64,000 bases of DNA. It comes from Tomocerus qinae (taxonomy: Eukaryota > Arthropoda > Collembola > Entomobryomorpha > Tomoceridae). The notes below the pieces were generated by a model that was given only the letters and a program-made list of their open reading frames with translations, had not been told where the DNA came from and did not search any database. A program made the translations under genes and the position numbers. Shown in pieces: positions 12,779 to 25,900 of this stretch. Where the stretch lies: positions 90,954,001 to 91,018,000 of the forward strand of contig CM034546.1 of NCBI GenBank assembly GCA_020055645.1, given 5' to 3'. The stretch's first letter is position 1. Every line of letters starts with the position of its first letter.

Positions 12779-13715
12779 CAGGGTGTCCCAGAATGATGTA
12801 TACACGAACTTTGACCTTTAATAACTGACGATTGGTTAGGTGTATTACAATGATATGCACACCATGTGAAAGAGCATGCGTTTTTTAATGAGATTTCCGA
12901 ATTTGAAGACCCTCCATTTTCAGGTACCGGCGTAATCGCTTCAGCACTGACCGACCTGAATTTTTACCAAATTTCTGACTTATTTTCCATTTTTGTAACA
13001 ACGTATTGGCGAAGTTTCAATAATGTTGTTGGCTTTTCGGAATAAATCTTATCCTCGACGATTCCCCAACGACAGAAATTACAAGGTGATAAGTCCTGTG
13101 ATCTTGGTGGCCATGAAACCGTTCCTCCCTCACCCATCCATATGCCAAGGAAATGGGTATCTAATCATTCTGTAACTTCTGAAAGTCTGAAATGCGCAGG
13201 TGTCCCATCTTGCAAATGACTAAACGATTGTGATTTGGAATAACTTAATTATGCTGGCCATATTAAGTTATTTAGCATTGCTAAATGGCGCAAGCGGCGC
13301 ATTTCAGTTTTTCAGAAGTTACAGAATGGTTAGATACCCATTTCCTTGGCGTATGGATGGGTGAGGGAGGACCGGTTTCATGGCCACCAAGATCACAGGA
13401 TTTATCACCTTGTAATTTCTGTCGTTGGGGAATCGTCGAGGATAAGATTTATGCCGAAAAGCCAGCAACATTATTGAAACTACGCCAATGCATTGTTACA
13501 AAAATGGAAAGTAAGTCAGAAATTTTGTAAAAATTCATGTCGGTCAGTGCTGAAGCGATTACGCCGGTACCTGGAAATGGAGGGTCTTCAAATTCGGAAA
13601 TCTCATTAAAAAACGCATGCTCTTTTACATGGTGTGCATATCATTGTAATACACACAACCAATCGTCAGTTATTAAAGGTCAAAGTTCGTGTATACATCA
13701 TTCTGGGACACCCTG
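12779..13715. mobile_element. Palindromic mariner/Tc1-type relic with TA target duplication
   Basis: The element begins CAGGGTGTCCCAGAATGATG and ends in its complement, flanked by TA on both sides (12777-12778, 13716-13717). Each arm, about 460 bases, is nearly the exact reverse complement of the other. The right arm (13285-13530) still reads as the C-terminal catalytic part of a transposase of the mariner-like DDE group: AHFS, a WLDTHFLGVWMG segment, WPPRSQDLSPCNF and a WG motif. The left arm holds the same piece in mirror image. The element cannot make a transposase. Confidence 0.85.
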
Positions 13716-13790
13716 TACATGAATAGTATGTAATACGCTTGTATGTACTAAATAAAAACACCAATTTGTAGACTAGACTAAATTCTCTCG

Positions 13791-13796
13791 TTTATT
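13791..13796 (-). terminator. Polyadenylation signal of ARH3
   Basis: AATAAA on the minus strand, about 137 bases past the ARH3 stop codon. Confidence 0.5.
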
Positions 13797-13932
13797 ACCT
13801 AGGTATAATACTATTATCAACTTTTATATATTATATGGAGTGTTTCTTAACATGTTGGAGTCTTATGTAAGAAATAAAGAATGAACTACTATTATTCTAA
13901 TACAATGATTGCAAAAAAGACGACACGTGAAA

Positions 13933-16900
13933 TTAGTTATAGCTTTGAATTTTGACTTTAAAGTCTGCAGAAGTGCAAACTGTATGCAGGTCGTCTGCAA
14001 TCTGTACCATCGTATCTACGGCTTCACAATGAGTCAGTAGTTGTTTTGGGATAGCTTCAAATCCCAAATGTGCCCCGGCAATTGATCCAGCCATACAGCC
14101 TATTGTGTCCGTATCGCCCCCGAGTGATATTGCAAACTGAATTACACGCTGAAACGTGTTCTCACACTGCAATAAAAACAAAAATACATTGTAATTAAAT
14201 AAATAATACAGCCAAACATAACATATTTACATTAAATATAGTAAGTATATATTATAATCATTGTGAATGTCTCATTCGTATGTACAATAACTACAAAATC
14301 ACTTAAGGTACGCGTCCGATGGCAACCGGCAAATTAATCTGACTATCATATTGCCTCTTAACTTTTTTTTACGCCAAAAGAATCAACTCAAAAACCAAAA
14401 GAGCTACAAGAAAGTTTAAATAGGGAAAAAGATACTCCATAACCCACAGCATTCGGCTCCGAAAGAATATTTTAAACTTCTCTCTGTAGTTGCGATTAAT
14501 TGCAAATTCCGCACGAAAACGTTTATATCTCCAGATTGGACCAATATGTTTAAAATATTCTTTCGGAGCCTAATGCAGGGGATTGTGGACTATCTGTTTG
14601 CCTATTTAAACTTTTTTGTAGGTCTATTGGTTTTTGAGTTGATTCGGTTGCTGTAAAGGAAGTCGGATGTAATCTGTATTATATGTTCTTCATGATCTTA
14701 AAAACTGTAACTGGGGCTCAGTGAATAAACTGCCTGTATTTGTCACCTTGTCAGTCAGTCAAATATGCTGAAGCGCTAGAATATAATTATAAAATCAAAT
14801 TTTTTATGATATTCTCCTGGTATTTGTTTTGACGGTGTCTACAGGTCAAGATGACCAGATAGATTAAGCCAAAATCCTTTAGGTAGGGCCAAACTCTCAG
14901 TCAAAGTGGGGCCGCGAATGAAGCATGACTTTCTCTCTTCCCTACTTTATTTTTGTAAAACTGATTTTTCAAAAATCGATTTCAATCTTACACAAACTAG
15001 TTTGAATATGCAAAAAAACATCTTGAAAACATGACAGTTGTGTTGGATTGAATTTCCAATGTGCTGGAATGGGTTTCCAAAGTGTCGGAGTCGTGGACTG
15101 ATTATATAGACAGTGGTACCTCGTTGCCGGTAGGGCGTTGTTAACGGTAAACATTGGTGCCAATTCATCTTTTACCACTTACCACAGGCAACACCCTCAT
15201 CAATGACTTTACCACTTATCGTATAATAAATTATAGTCCTACCGGTCCATATTTTACGGATATAACAAACCTAGCCTAAATGAAATAAACAAATTATAAG
15301 GGGGGATCTGGGGAAAAATGAAATTCCACCAGTTTTGAATGTAACGAACCTAACCTAATAATTTTTATAGATAACTGTCGAATTTGTTTATTTCATTTAG
15401 GTTAGGTTTGTTATATACAAAGAGGTTGTAATAATATACAGGGAATAGAGCAAAAGTGGAGAATATTTTCTATAAACCATTGATGAATAGCTCCGCCATA
15501 AAACGGCGCGAAATTTTTACGATACATACTAATGTATAATCGAAGACAATAGGGATTGATTTTTGTACCATTGAAAGGCATTACGACTTTGGCTCTACAT
15601 TTTGCAACCTCGTAGGTTATATATAAGTTTATTACATAACCAAATGAGAGTGTTGCCTTTGTTGCCCTTGGTAAAAGATGATGGCAACAATGTTTACCGT
15701 CAACAACGGTAACGAGGTACCGTTGCCTAAATTCAATCCAGTCGAGAGAAGAAAACTTAAAAATTCCTATAACACATTGGCCTACACAGTCCCAAAAAAG
15801 TAATATTCGGTTCGGAGATATTTAGATTCAAAGGTGATAAGTGATGAGTTGCAAGAAAAGATAGAACAAGAAAGAGCTTTACAAACTACTTTTGTGCAAT
15901 AAATTGACTATTCTGCTTCATTGAAAATTATATCCATGGTTATTTTACTATACACAAAGTTATCAAGTTTTCCCACTTTCAGATTCATACGCTTCCCTTA
16001 ACCTGTTCGCTACCACAAAAGGAGTGTAAAAGTACATTTGTAGCCCAAGTAACCATAAGTTTATTTCAGAACAGGCCCATATTTTCCAGAGGTGCTTGCC
16101 AAATCAAGCCCGAATTAAAATTTTGACACAATGTCCCCTGCCCACATTATTTTGAATTGAAGTTGAAGGTCAAGTAATTTATAATCCATAAACTATCCTT
16201 ACAAAATTGATCTTGAAATGCAAAGATATAAATGTATACATTTATGAGGACTTTAAGACTATATTTTCTTGTATATATAAAACAAAAATTAAATGGCAAT
16301 TCGGATTTCAAACGCTTTCATCAAAACTGCAATAATTAAATTTAATTCCACCAAATATATAGTCATTGCAAAAAAATTAAGCGATTAAAATGTAATAATT
16401 CTTTAAAAGGACTACATTTAAATATTTGAATTTCAGATGCACTGAAAAAAAATTTAATGAAGCATGTCTCATTTTCACCAAAATTAATAAATGATGGAGC
16501 ATCATAAATAACCATGAAATATATTTCATATAATTTGAACTTTTAAAAATAATAAGTTATAAAGACTATCTTAATCTGCATTTAATTGGACTTGACGTTA
16601 ATCCTTACCCTAAGGTTTTATTTCACATTTCATAGCAAGATATGCCTTATTAAAAACTATTCCTATAAGAATAGTCTAAGATTAACTATTGATGATAAAG
16701 CATGGATGTCCAATTCATTCAAATCGACTTGAATAATTTTTCTAGAATCACGAATATGAATGTGCCTACCTTGGGCTCTTGGTGCTCAAAAGTTCAACAC
16801 ACTATTGGATAATAATTGAAATTGTATTAAATTTTATACTAACTTTTACTAATTGTGACGCAGTCTTGTTAATTTGTTGATAATCGTTTCAAGAATAAAA

Positions 16901-19900
16901 TTCGAAAAAAGTCTTACAACTTTATGATGTTGGAGACAATGGCAATTTAAAGAACCCTATCGGATTTAAACACGTTTCTGGCCCCCGGGCAACCTGAGGT
17001 CATGGAAATTGACCCATCCTGGCCTGGCCCCATCTCTCAGTGTGGAAAATAAAAATGTGACACAGTTGTCACTTGACATTACATGCCATGGTTACTCATG
17101 GCAGTACCTCGGTTGTACTAAGGTCAACTTTTAGATTATTTTGAGACTCCGGGTTAGGAGTAAGAGTAACCCAAGATTGGCTGTAGTCATAGTCACTGTC
17201 TAACTAATACTGCATGAATTTTGGGAGTAACCAATATGCATACTATGCCCTCAGCATATCATCAAGGCATCGTATAATAGTAAAATGTACTAAAAGATAG
17301 GTTCCCGGATATATGTGCCAACGGTCAAATGTGCCAATTATTTTTTTCAGAGATTTTGAAAAGTGCCAAAAACAAAAGTGCCAATAATGAAATTAAATGC
17401 CAATACAAGTTTAATCAGTCATTGTTAAGTCTCATGTTTTGTACAAGGGTATTACGCTGAAAATTATAATCGTATGTGAGTTTAAAAATTTCATCCTTGA
17501 TTATTCCTTCCCACAACACGTGTACATTATTTTAAATAATCGATGTTGGGTTTTGTGAAATACTGTGCAACCTGAAAAGAAATCTTTTCATCAAGCTCCC
17601 TGTACTTTTTCTTTTGAGGTGGTGCCATTCCGCTGTTAAAATAAACGATCATAAGCGAACAGTTGCTTTGTTCGCTTTGGAAATGGGGCAACAACATCCA
17701 AATTGAATTTAAAAAAACCATGATGGCAACCTTCCAAGGAATTTGTTGTTCTTGGTGCATCTTCTCGTACACGTTTGTAAACCGACCACATTGTCGGGGG
17801 AAAAGAGGATTTTAGTAACGTCCCGCATATGTTTTTTCAAAATATATGGAAGATATATAGATATATAAATCGAAGATATTTGTTCCCTAAGCTAGGACTT
17901 TAGCTTATCTGCTTAGCGTTTACATATCAGCGTATTCAAATCACACAAGTCTTGATAGATCTTAGTTCTTTAGCCTTCCATTTACTATAGAATGGATGAT
18001 CTATGCTAGGAAAGCATAAATATTTTAGTATAGATCATTTTGGGATTTTGGCATTAAATGCTTTGGCACAAAAGTTTTTGGCACTTTTGAAATTGACACT
18101 TATGGACATTGAGAGTGCCAATTGGCACTTTTATTTTGGCACTTATATCCGGACACCTAAAAGATAGTCTAACCCTGATGAAGTGTGATTATGATTTATG
18201 AACTACTGCAGCGACTTGTGTATGGCGAGTTACGGAATGACTGATTGAAATCTGACTGAACTGAATACTCTGCATGGTTATTACAATTACTATCAGTTCA
18301 AAACTTCTTTGAGTCCATTCATTAGAAAGAGTGGATTAAGTGACAAAATACAATACGCTTATCTCGGACGAAAAGTTGGAGCCGAGGCTTAACGTAGGAG
18401 GTCCAACTATACAATTGGACCTACCAAATTGATCCTCGACTCCAACTTTTCGTCGAGACAAGCATATTGCATTGTGCCACATGATCCATCATCAGTCCAA
18501 GAAGTTTTGGACTGAATAATAAAAGGACAAACAAACCTGTGGTTAATTGTGTTCTAACTTCATTTATTCCAAAAATGTTAAAATATTGCATTTCGCATGA
18601 AAGTTGAGCTTAACTGAAATCTTTTCTCGATACAGTAGTATATAGTAATGCAGAAACTGAAACAATACAAAAATGGCTAGGGGGAATTCAAAAATTGTGA
18701 TATTACAAAAAATAATAATTTAACACCTTAGTGTATAGTACATTACTGTATTGTGCCAAAGAGAAATGGGAAAAATTGAAAAATGACTAGGGAGCATTCA
18801 TAAACTATGTAATTGGAAAAATATACTATCTTAGCACTCGCATGTATAGCATAATACATATCATTAAAAACAATTAAAAACGAATGAAAACTGGTTAGGG
18901 AGCATTCATAAAATGTGTAATAGTACAAAATTATTATTTTAACACTTCCATAAACATTGCACTGCTGTAGTGTATCAAATCACTGATAACTATTAAAAAC
19001 CTACAGCAAGCCGTAACAGAAGCTCGCCTGAGTAAAGGTGGCCGTTTGCACATTTTTGGCATATTATCAATTATGGAAATAAATATGATTTTGATTATTA
19101 AAGTGAACCTTAATTCAAATTAGGTTAGTATTATTGATAATCAAAAATAAAACCTACAGCAAGCCGTAACAGAAGCTCGCCTGAGTAAAAGTTACCGTGT
19201 ACACATTTTGGTAGACGAAAAGTCACACGTAACACAAAACCGAACGTACGGATTTTGATCAAGCTTTCAGAATTGAGTCTTTATATATGTAGCTACGACA
19301 TATTAAAAATTCAGACATTGATATTATAAGGAAACGAAACTATACCATTTGAAAAATCAATACAAAATCAAAATCGATGAATGTTGACTATAAAAATCAA
19401 CATAAAATCAAAATAAATTTGGTAGAAGCGGAGTGAAACGTTTTATACTATCATTCTAAAATTCGAAAAAAGTCTTACAACTTTATTGATAAGAAACGCA
19501 ATTGAACTTTTTAATGCCCATTTTCACTTTGGCTATCAAAATCAAGACAGAGTGAGCGCACGACATCTCAGCAACCAATGGACCGATTTGCCCGAAAATC
19601 AATAGAGATCGTTACCAGTCCATAGGTATGGTTTTTGCCAAGTTTAATTAATATCCGTCAATTCATTCGGGAGTTATCGTGGGTACGGACGGACGGACAG
19701 ACTGTGCGATTCTATTAGCTGCCTTATTCAGGCGAGCTAAAATTGATTAATGTTAACTATGAAAATAAACACAAATTCAAAATTGATAATTGTTGACTAT
19801 AAAAATCAACATAAATTCAAAATTGAATAATTTTGACTATGAAAATCAACATTAAATCAAAATTGTATAATGTTGACCATGAAATTGTAACGAAAATCAA

Positions 19901-22900
19901 AATCGGCCAATATTAATAATGAAAATCAATAGAAATTGGAATAATGCAAGTTTGACTATAAAATTGAATATAAATGTAAAATAGATTTATTTCCGTCCTC
20001 TTATAGTTACTTTTCGGTTTTATTTGCTTTACTATAAAATCTTAAATTTGGTAGAAGCGGAGTGAAATATTTTATACTATCCCGCTAACAATTTATAGGA
20101 AACGCAATTGAACTTTTTAATGTCCATTTTTCACTTTGACTATCAAAATGAAGACAAAGTGAGCGCGCGGTATCTCAGCAACCAATGGACCGATTAGCCC
20201 CAAAATCAATAGGGATCGTCAGTGGTCCATAGACATTGTTTCTGCCTAGTTTGGTCAATATCCGTCTTTGCGTTCGAAAGTTATCGTGGGTACGGACGGA
20301 CGGACGGACGGACGGACGGACGGACGGACAGACTGTGCGATTCTATAAGCTGCCTTATTCAGGCGAGCTAAAACCAACAACAAATCAAAATAGATTGATG
20401 TTGATTTTAATACTCAGTGTGAATTAATTTTGAATTTATGTTTATTTTGATACTCACTGATTTTAAATTGATTCACACTGAGTATTAAAATCAACAGAAA
20501 ATCAAAATTGATTGTTATTGATTATCAAAATCCACAGAAAATCAAAATTTATTAATATTGATTATCAAAATCCATAGAAAATCAAAATTAATTAATATTG
20601 ATAATCAAAATCCACAGAAAATCAAAATTAATTAATATTTATTATCAAAATCTACAGGAAATTAAAATTAATTAATATTGATTATCAAAATCCACAGAAA
20701 ACCAAAATTAGTTAATACTGAGTATTTAAATTAACAGAAAATCAAAGTTGATTAATACAAATTATGAAGTACATTAATAATAACTATGAAACACAAATAC
20801 AATGAAAAAAGGTTGATTTTTAACCCATAACCAGTTTTTACTGGTTTTATTGGCTTTACTATAAAATTTCAATGTCGATAGAAGCGGTATGATATATTTT
20901 ATACTATCGCGCTAACAATTTATAGGAAACGCAATTGAACTTTTTAAGGCCCATTTTTCGCTTTGACTATGAAAATGAAGACAAAGTGAGCGCGCGGTAG
21001 CTCAGCAACCTATGGACCGATTTACCCCAAAATCAATAGGGATCGTCACCAGTCCATAGGCATTGTTTTTGCCAAGTTTGGTTAACTTCCGTCTTTGCGT
21101 TCCAAAGTTATCGTGGGTACGGACGGACGGACGGACGTACGGACGGACTGTGCGATTCTATAAGCTGCCTTATTCAGGCGAGCTAAAACTGGTTAGGAAG
21201 CATTCATAAATTGTGTAATGGTACAAACTTACTATCTTTCAAAGCATTGAAAACAATCGAAAATAAAATGTACTAAACATGCAAGTGCTAAAATATTGAT
21301 TTTGTACTATTACCCAATTTATGAATGTCCAGTGGCCAGTTTTCAATAGTTTTCAGTGACTTGATACACTACAGTAATGTACTATACATTTATCTGCTAA
21401 AAAAGTAATTTTTTGTAGTTACACAATATATGAATGTCCCTTAACCAGTTTTCAATCGTTTTCAGTGATTTAATACACTACAGTAATGTACTATACATTT
21501 ATCTGCTAAAAAAGTAATTTTTTGTAGTTACACAATATATGAATGTCCCTTGACCAGTTTTCAATCGTTTTCAGTGATTTAATACACTACAGTAATGTAC
21601 TATACATTTATCTGCTAAAAAAGTAATTTTTTGTAGTTACACAATATATGAATGTCCCTTAACCAGTTTTCAATCGTTTTCAGTGATTTAATACACTACA
21701 GTAATGTACTATACATTTATCTGCTAAAAAAGTAATTTTTTGTAGTTACACAATATATGAATGTCCCTTAACCAGTTTTCAATCGTTTTCAGTGATTTAA
21801 TACACTACAGTAATGCAAAGTTCCTGCAGTATTATAGCTAGTAGGCAATGCATTTGTGTATTAGGTTACCTCGTCAGGATGTTTGAAAAATGAAAATTCA
21901 CTTTTTTCATTTGTGGATCTAAATTGGACGATTTAGATCCACAGCCAAATCTGTACTCAATGCTAAAGCTGTATGTACCCAATGGCAACCAACCTTTGGG
22001 TCATAGTCATTCATAAGTCAAAACTGTGAGCGCAACGTAGATTTGGCTGTGGATCTAAATCGTCCAATTTAGATCCACAAATGAAAAAAGTGAATTTTCA
22101 TTTTTCAAACATTCTGAAGAGGTAACCTGATACTCAAATCACTGTAACTACAGCAACTTTGACAGTAATGTACTATACATTTATCTGCTAAAAAAGTAAT
22201 TTTTTGTAGTTACACAATATATGAATGTCCCTTGACCAGTTTTCAATCGTTTTCAGAGATTTGGTGTACCTATATACGCTTCTCATCAACTTGTATAGAA
22301 ATACTGTTAAACTATTGAAAGATCTTTATTAATCTAAAATGTTAAAGAACTGAATTTTATAAACATTATAAGTTGTATTTCAATTCTCCTCTTCAGATTC
22401 CGCGGCATCCAATATAGAAGTGACGAGACTTCGGTGCTTCGGCACATTTTCATAATTGTATCGACATGACCCCAGAAACCAAACTACTGATGACACATGA
22501 GCACACATAGATACAACCCTTGCTCCCGATTTGCATTTGCAGTAATATCCTAAAATACCTGCACTCCCTGTTTTCTCTTTATCAAATCTGATCCACATTT
22601 GATGACTATGACCCTTCTGAAATCTGGATTCGATCTTGCCCCTCAAAAGATTTTCTTCGTCTTCATGTACGTAGATCAAATAAATTGAGTTCTCGTCCAT
22701 GTGCTGTCGGGTATATTTCGACGCAAGCCGTGACTGATAACTGCCAAGTGTCAATCGCTTCATATCTTCAGCATCGATTTTAGGGAAAGATATGAATGAT
22801 TCAGCTGAAGCTTCTTTCCAGACTACCCGTTTATGCTCGATACCGGCGGATTCAATGTAGTCCATTAATTCGTTAGATTTTATACTTCTTTCTATTGCTT

Positions 22901-25900
22901 CCTCAGCAATCCACTGATTTTCTACTTTGTTATCAGCTATAGGCCGGGAAAAGCAGTTAATAATCGCACAAGCAATTTTGAAAAAATCGTTTATCTTCGG
23001 AAGATACGAAGGAGAAATGGTATTTTCAAAAAACTTGAACTTATTTTTGATCCTTCCGTTGACAGCTTCAACCACCCATCGTATCATTGTGACTAGTCTA
23101 GAACTGTTAGCCTCTTCCACGGTAAATTGCTTTTGTCCAGGTTTCAGAAATCTGGGCATTATTACATTAATCGTATTTCTTTCTAAAGGGCCAATTGAAT
23201 CTCGAAATCCTCGATCCAGAACAAAGTAGTCACCTTTTTGAAAGAATGACAAGATACCTTCAGATTTCTTTAGCATGTGGTTTAATATTCCTGCATCATT
23301 GTTGTAATGATCAGCAAAGTAGCATCCTTCCACGTCGATGATATATCCATCGGGAGCAACAATCATCATTGGTTTTACAAGGTTTCTGCTTTTTTGCATA
23401 GAATAGGTCCTCCGTTGTTGTATGAAATCAGAGGGTTTGTAGATATACAGATATGTGCCATCCAAAACTGCTAAAATTGTTTTTTCATCAGCTCCCGATA
23501 ATGTGTGCACAAATGTCGATTGATGCTTTGCTTGTAGTTCACTTCTGGACATGTGGTTATACCCTAAGTATAGAGGGACGAAATATTTACTTAGAATGTC
23601 CATAATTCTGTCAATGCACTCCGATACTCGAGCCTGCGACGAGAAACCAAAAAGTAAAGCAATTATTGTTTGAGACAAATTCAGTCTCAACTTGATAAGA
23701 AACACAGCCAGGGCATTTCTGGGACACCGGTTTACACTTTCCTGAAGATGCGGTGAACAAATGTTGAACAGTTGGTTAAAACTCGGTTCAGTGACCCCCA
23801 ACAATAATTCAAATTCTTCGGATGTAAATTCACTTTTGCTACTGAAGTCTAATGCCGGTTTCTCAGAGTTTTTACATGCTGCTTCGGGCACATTTAAAAG
23901 AAATTGAGTCATTTCTTCATTCGTCATTTCTGTAAAGTTTCGTTGGGCCTCGATTGTCTCTAAATCTTCAGACTTGAAACATCCGTTTTTTCCAATGTGT
24001 GTTGTACAGCACCGATTTTTGTCAGGTATTACAATCTTCTTTTTAATGAACGCGTCAACTAATGCTGTCTTTGGAATTTTTGACCGATCAGACTTGCTTT
24101 TACATATAAAACATGCCTTTTCCGATTTCGTACAGGATTGAAGGCCAAATGCAGAATAAGCTTTAACTGTACTAGCCGTAGACGAAATATTGCTTATTTC
24201 GGAAATACTTTGGCTAGAGGCTTGAGTTGTAGTAATAGATTCACTAATGATAGATTGGCTCACTGAAGACATAGACGTAGAGGCTTGAGATTCTGTAGTA
24301 TAGGGTTGAGAAAATGAAAAGTTATCATTATCAATGAACATTTCCATCTCCATTGCGTTTTCATTTTCGTCCAATTGACTATTATTAGCATAATGAAAAG
24401 GCTTCAAAACCATGGGCGTTCTACATCTATTGCATATATACTTCTCCTTATCCTCTTCCACAAACTTTCTTCCTGTTCTCCTTCCTAGCTTTAGTACATG
24501 TTCCCATACTGCTTTCATCTTATTCTTCTTTATCGAGCTAGAAATTCTGCTCTTACATATACCGCAGTTGTAATTAGGCATGATATCTAAATTGCATAAC
24601 TAAATATGAATACCACTACTTGCACACAAAGCTGGTGTAGGCATGGTAAAGTTGGCCGTTCCGGGCATATTGAAAATGGAATTTCACTTTTTTTCATCGT
24701 GGATCTAAATTGAACGATTTAGATCCACGGCTTATGACCAAGCCATGGTCAAAATTTGGTTGCTCCTAGGAACGTGACGTCATCACATATCTGAGGTACT
24801 AATAGCCGTGGATCTAAATCGTTCAATTTAGATCCACGATGAAAAAAAGTGAAATTCCATTTTCAATATGCCCGGAACGGCCAACTTTATTATGTAAACC
24901 ATCTCACTATGACTACACCAGCTTTGACTTGCACATGTGTAATATCTTATCGTGTTACTATTTACTTTGTATCTTACCATTCAATGGCACAAGAAGAAGG
25001 GTTTTTTCTGCGACCTCACTGAGAAAACGGACTGTTGATGAACATAATAATATGCAATGCCATAAGGTATGGGAATGACCATGACAAAATATTATTGTGT
25101 TTGTTATTATGCCTTTTAGCCAATAGGACTACAGATTGCCATGACACAATTCTATAGTATGTATTGTAAGAGGGTATACATAGGAGTTTAGTATCCATAG
25201 CAATTTAATTGTTAGTTCACAGTATACTGTATATGATTTCCATAGAGCACCCCAAGGGGAAATATTTATTAATACCACACTGTTCATCATACTCTAAATA
25301 GGTTCAATACAAACAATTTAGAGTATCCAATTCAATTCAATACAACCCATTTTACAACAAGAACATACAAAATACAAATACTCATCATTGATATAAATGC
25401 TACAGTTAGCACTGCACTAGTTCATTCACTACATACAACGTATTTAATTTCACTGTTTACAAGTTAATATCTGCATTCTGCATCTGAATTAAATTGCTAT
25501 TGAGATATAATATTTACGATCTGCATTTGGATTACTATTACGTACGCAATGAATAATGAATGAATTTAGATGCAGAATGCAGATATTAACTTGTAACAGT
25601 GAAATTAAATACATTGTATTTAGTGAATGAACTAGTGCAGTGCTAACTGTAGCATTTATATGTCAATCATGAGTGTTTGTATGTTCTTGTTGTAAAATTG
25701 ATTGCATTGAAATGTGTTGTATTAATAAATATTTCCCCTTGGGGTGCCCTATGGATATCATATAGAATAGTTGGCTCTTGACATTACATTTATATTATAT
25801 GCCCAGCATATTATCGTAGTCAATGGCAGTATGTATATAATGGCTACTCTTAACCAGGAGTCACAAAATAGTCTAAAACTTGACCGTAGTACAACAGGTA

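Noticed and set aside
13285..13530. 81-codon frame as a gene
   Set aside because: It is the C-terminal fragment of a mariner-like transposase within one arm of a palindromic relic.
20236..20427. Frame encoding repeated Thr-Asp-Gly-Arg, looks like a repeat protein
   Set aside because: It is a translation of the GGAC microsatellite at the end of a transposable element, seen in several copies with different frames.
22927..23229. Plus-strand 100-codon frame within the transposase gene
   Set aside because: Antisense shadow of the 733-codon frame.
24839..25078. 79-codon frame right of the MITE with a stretch resembling antiporter residues KRTVDE
   Set aside because: The similarity is a few residues, the frame starts inside the MITE, and no conserved domain is visible.
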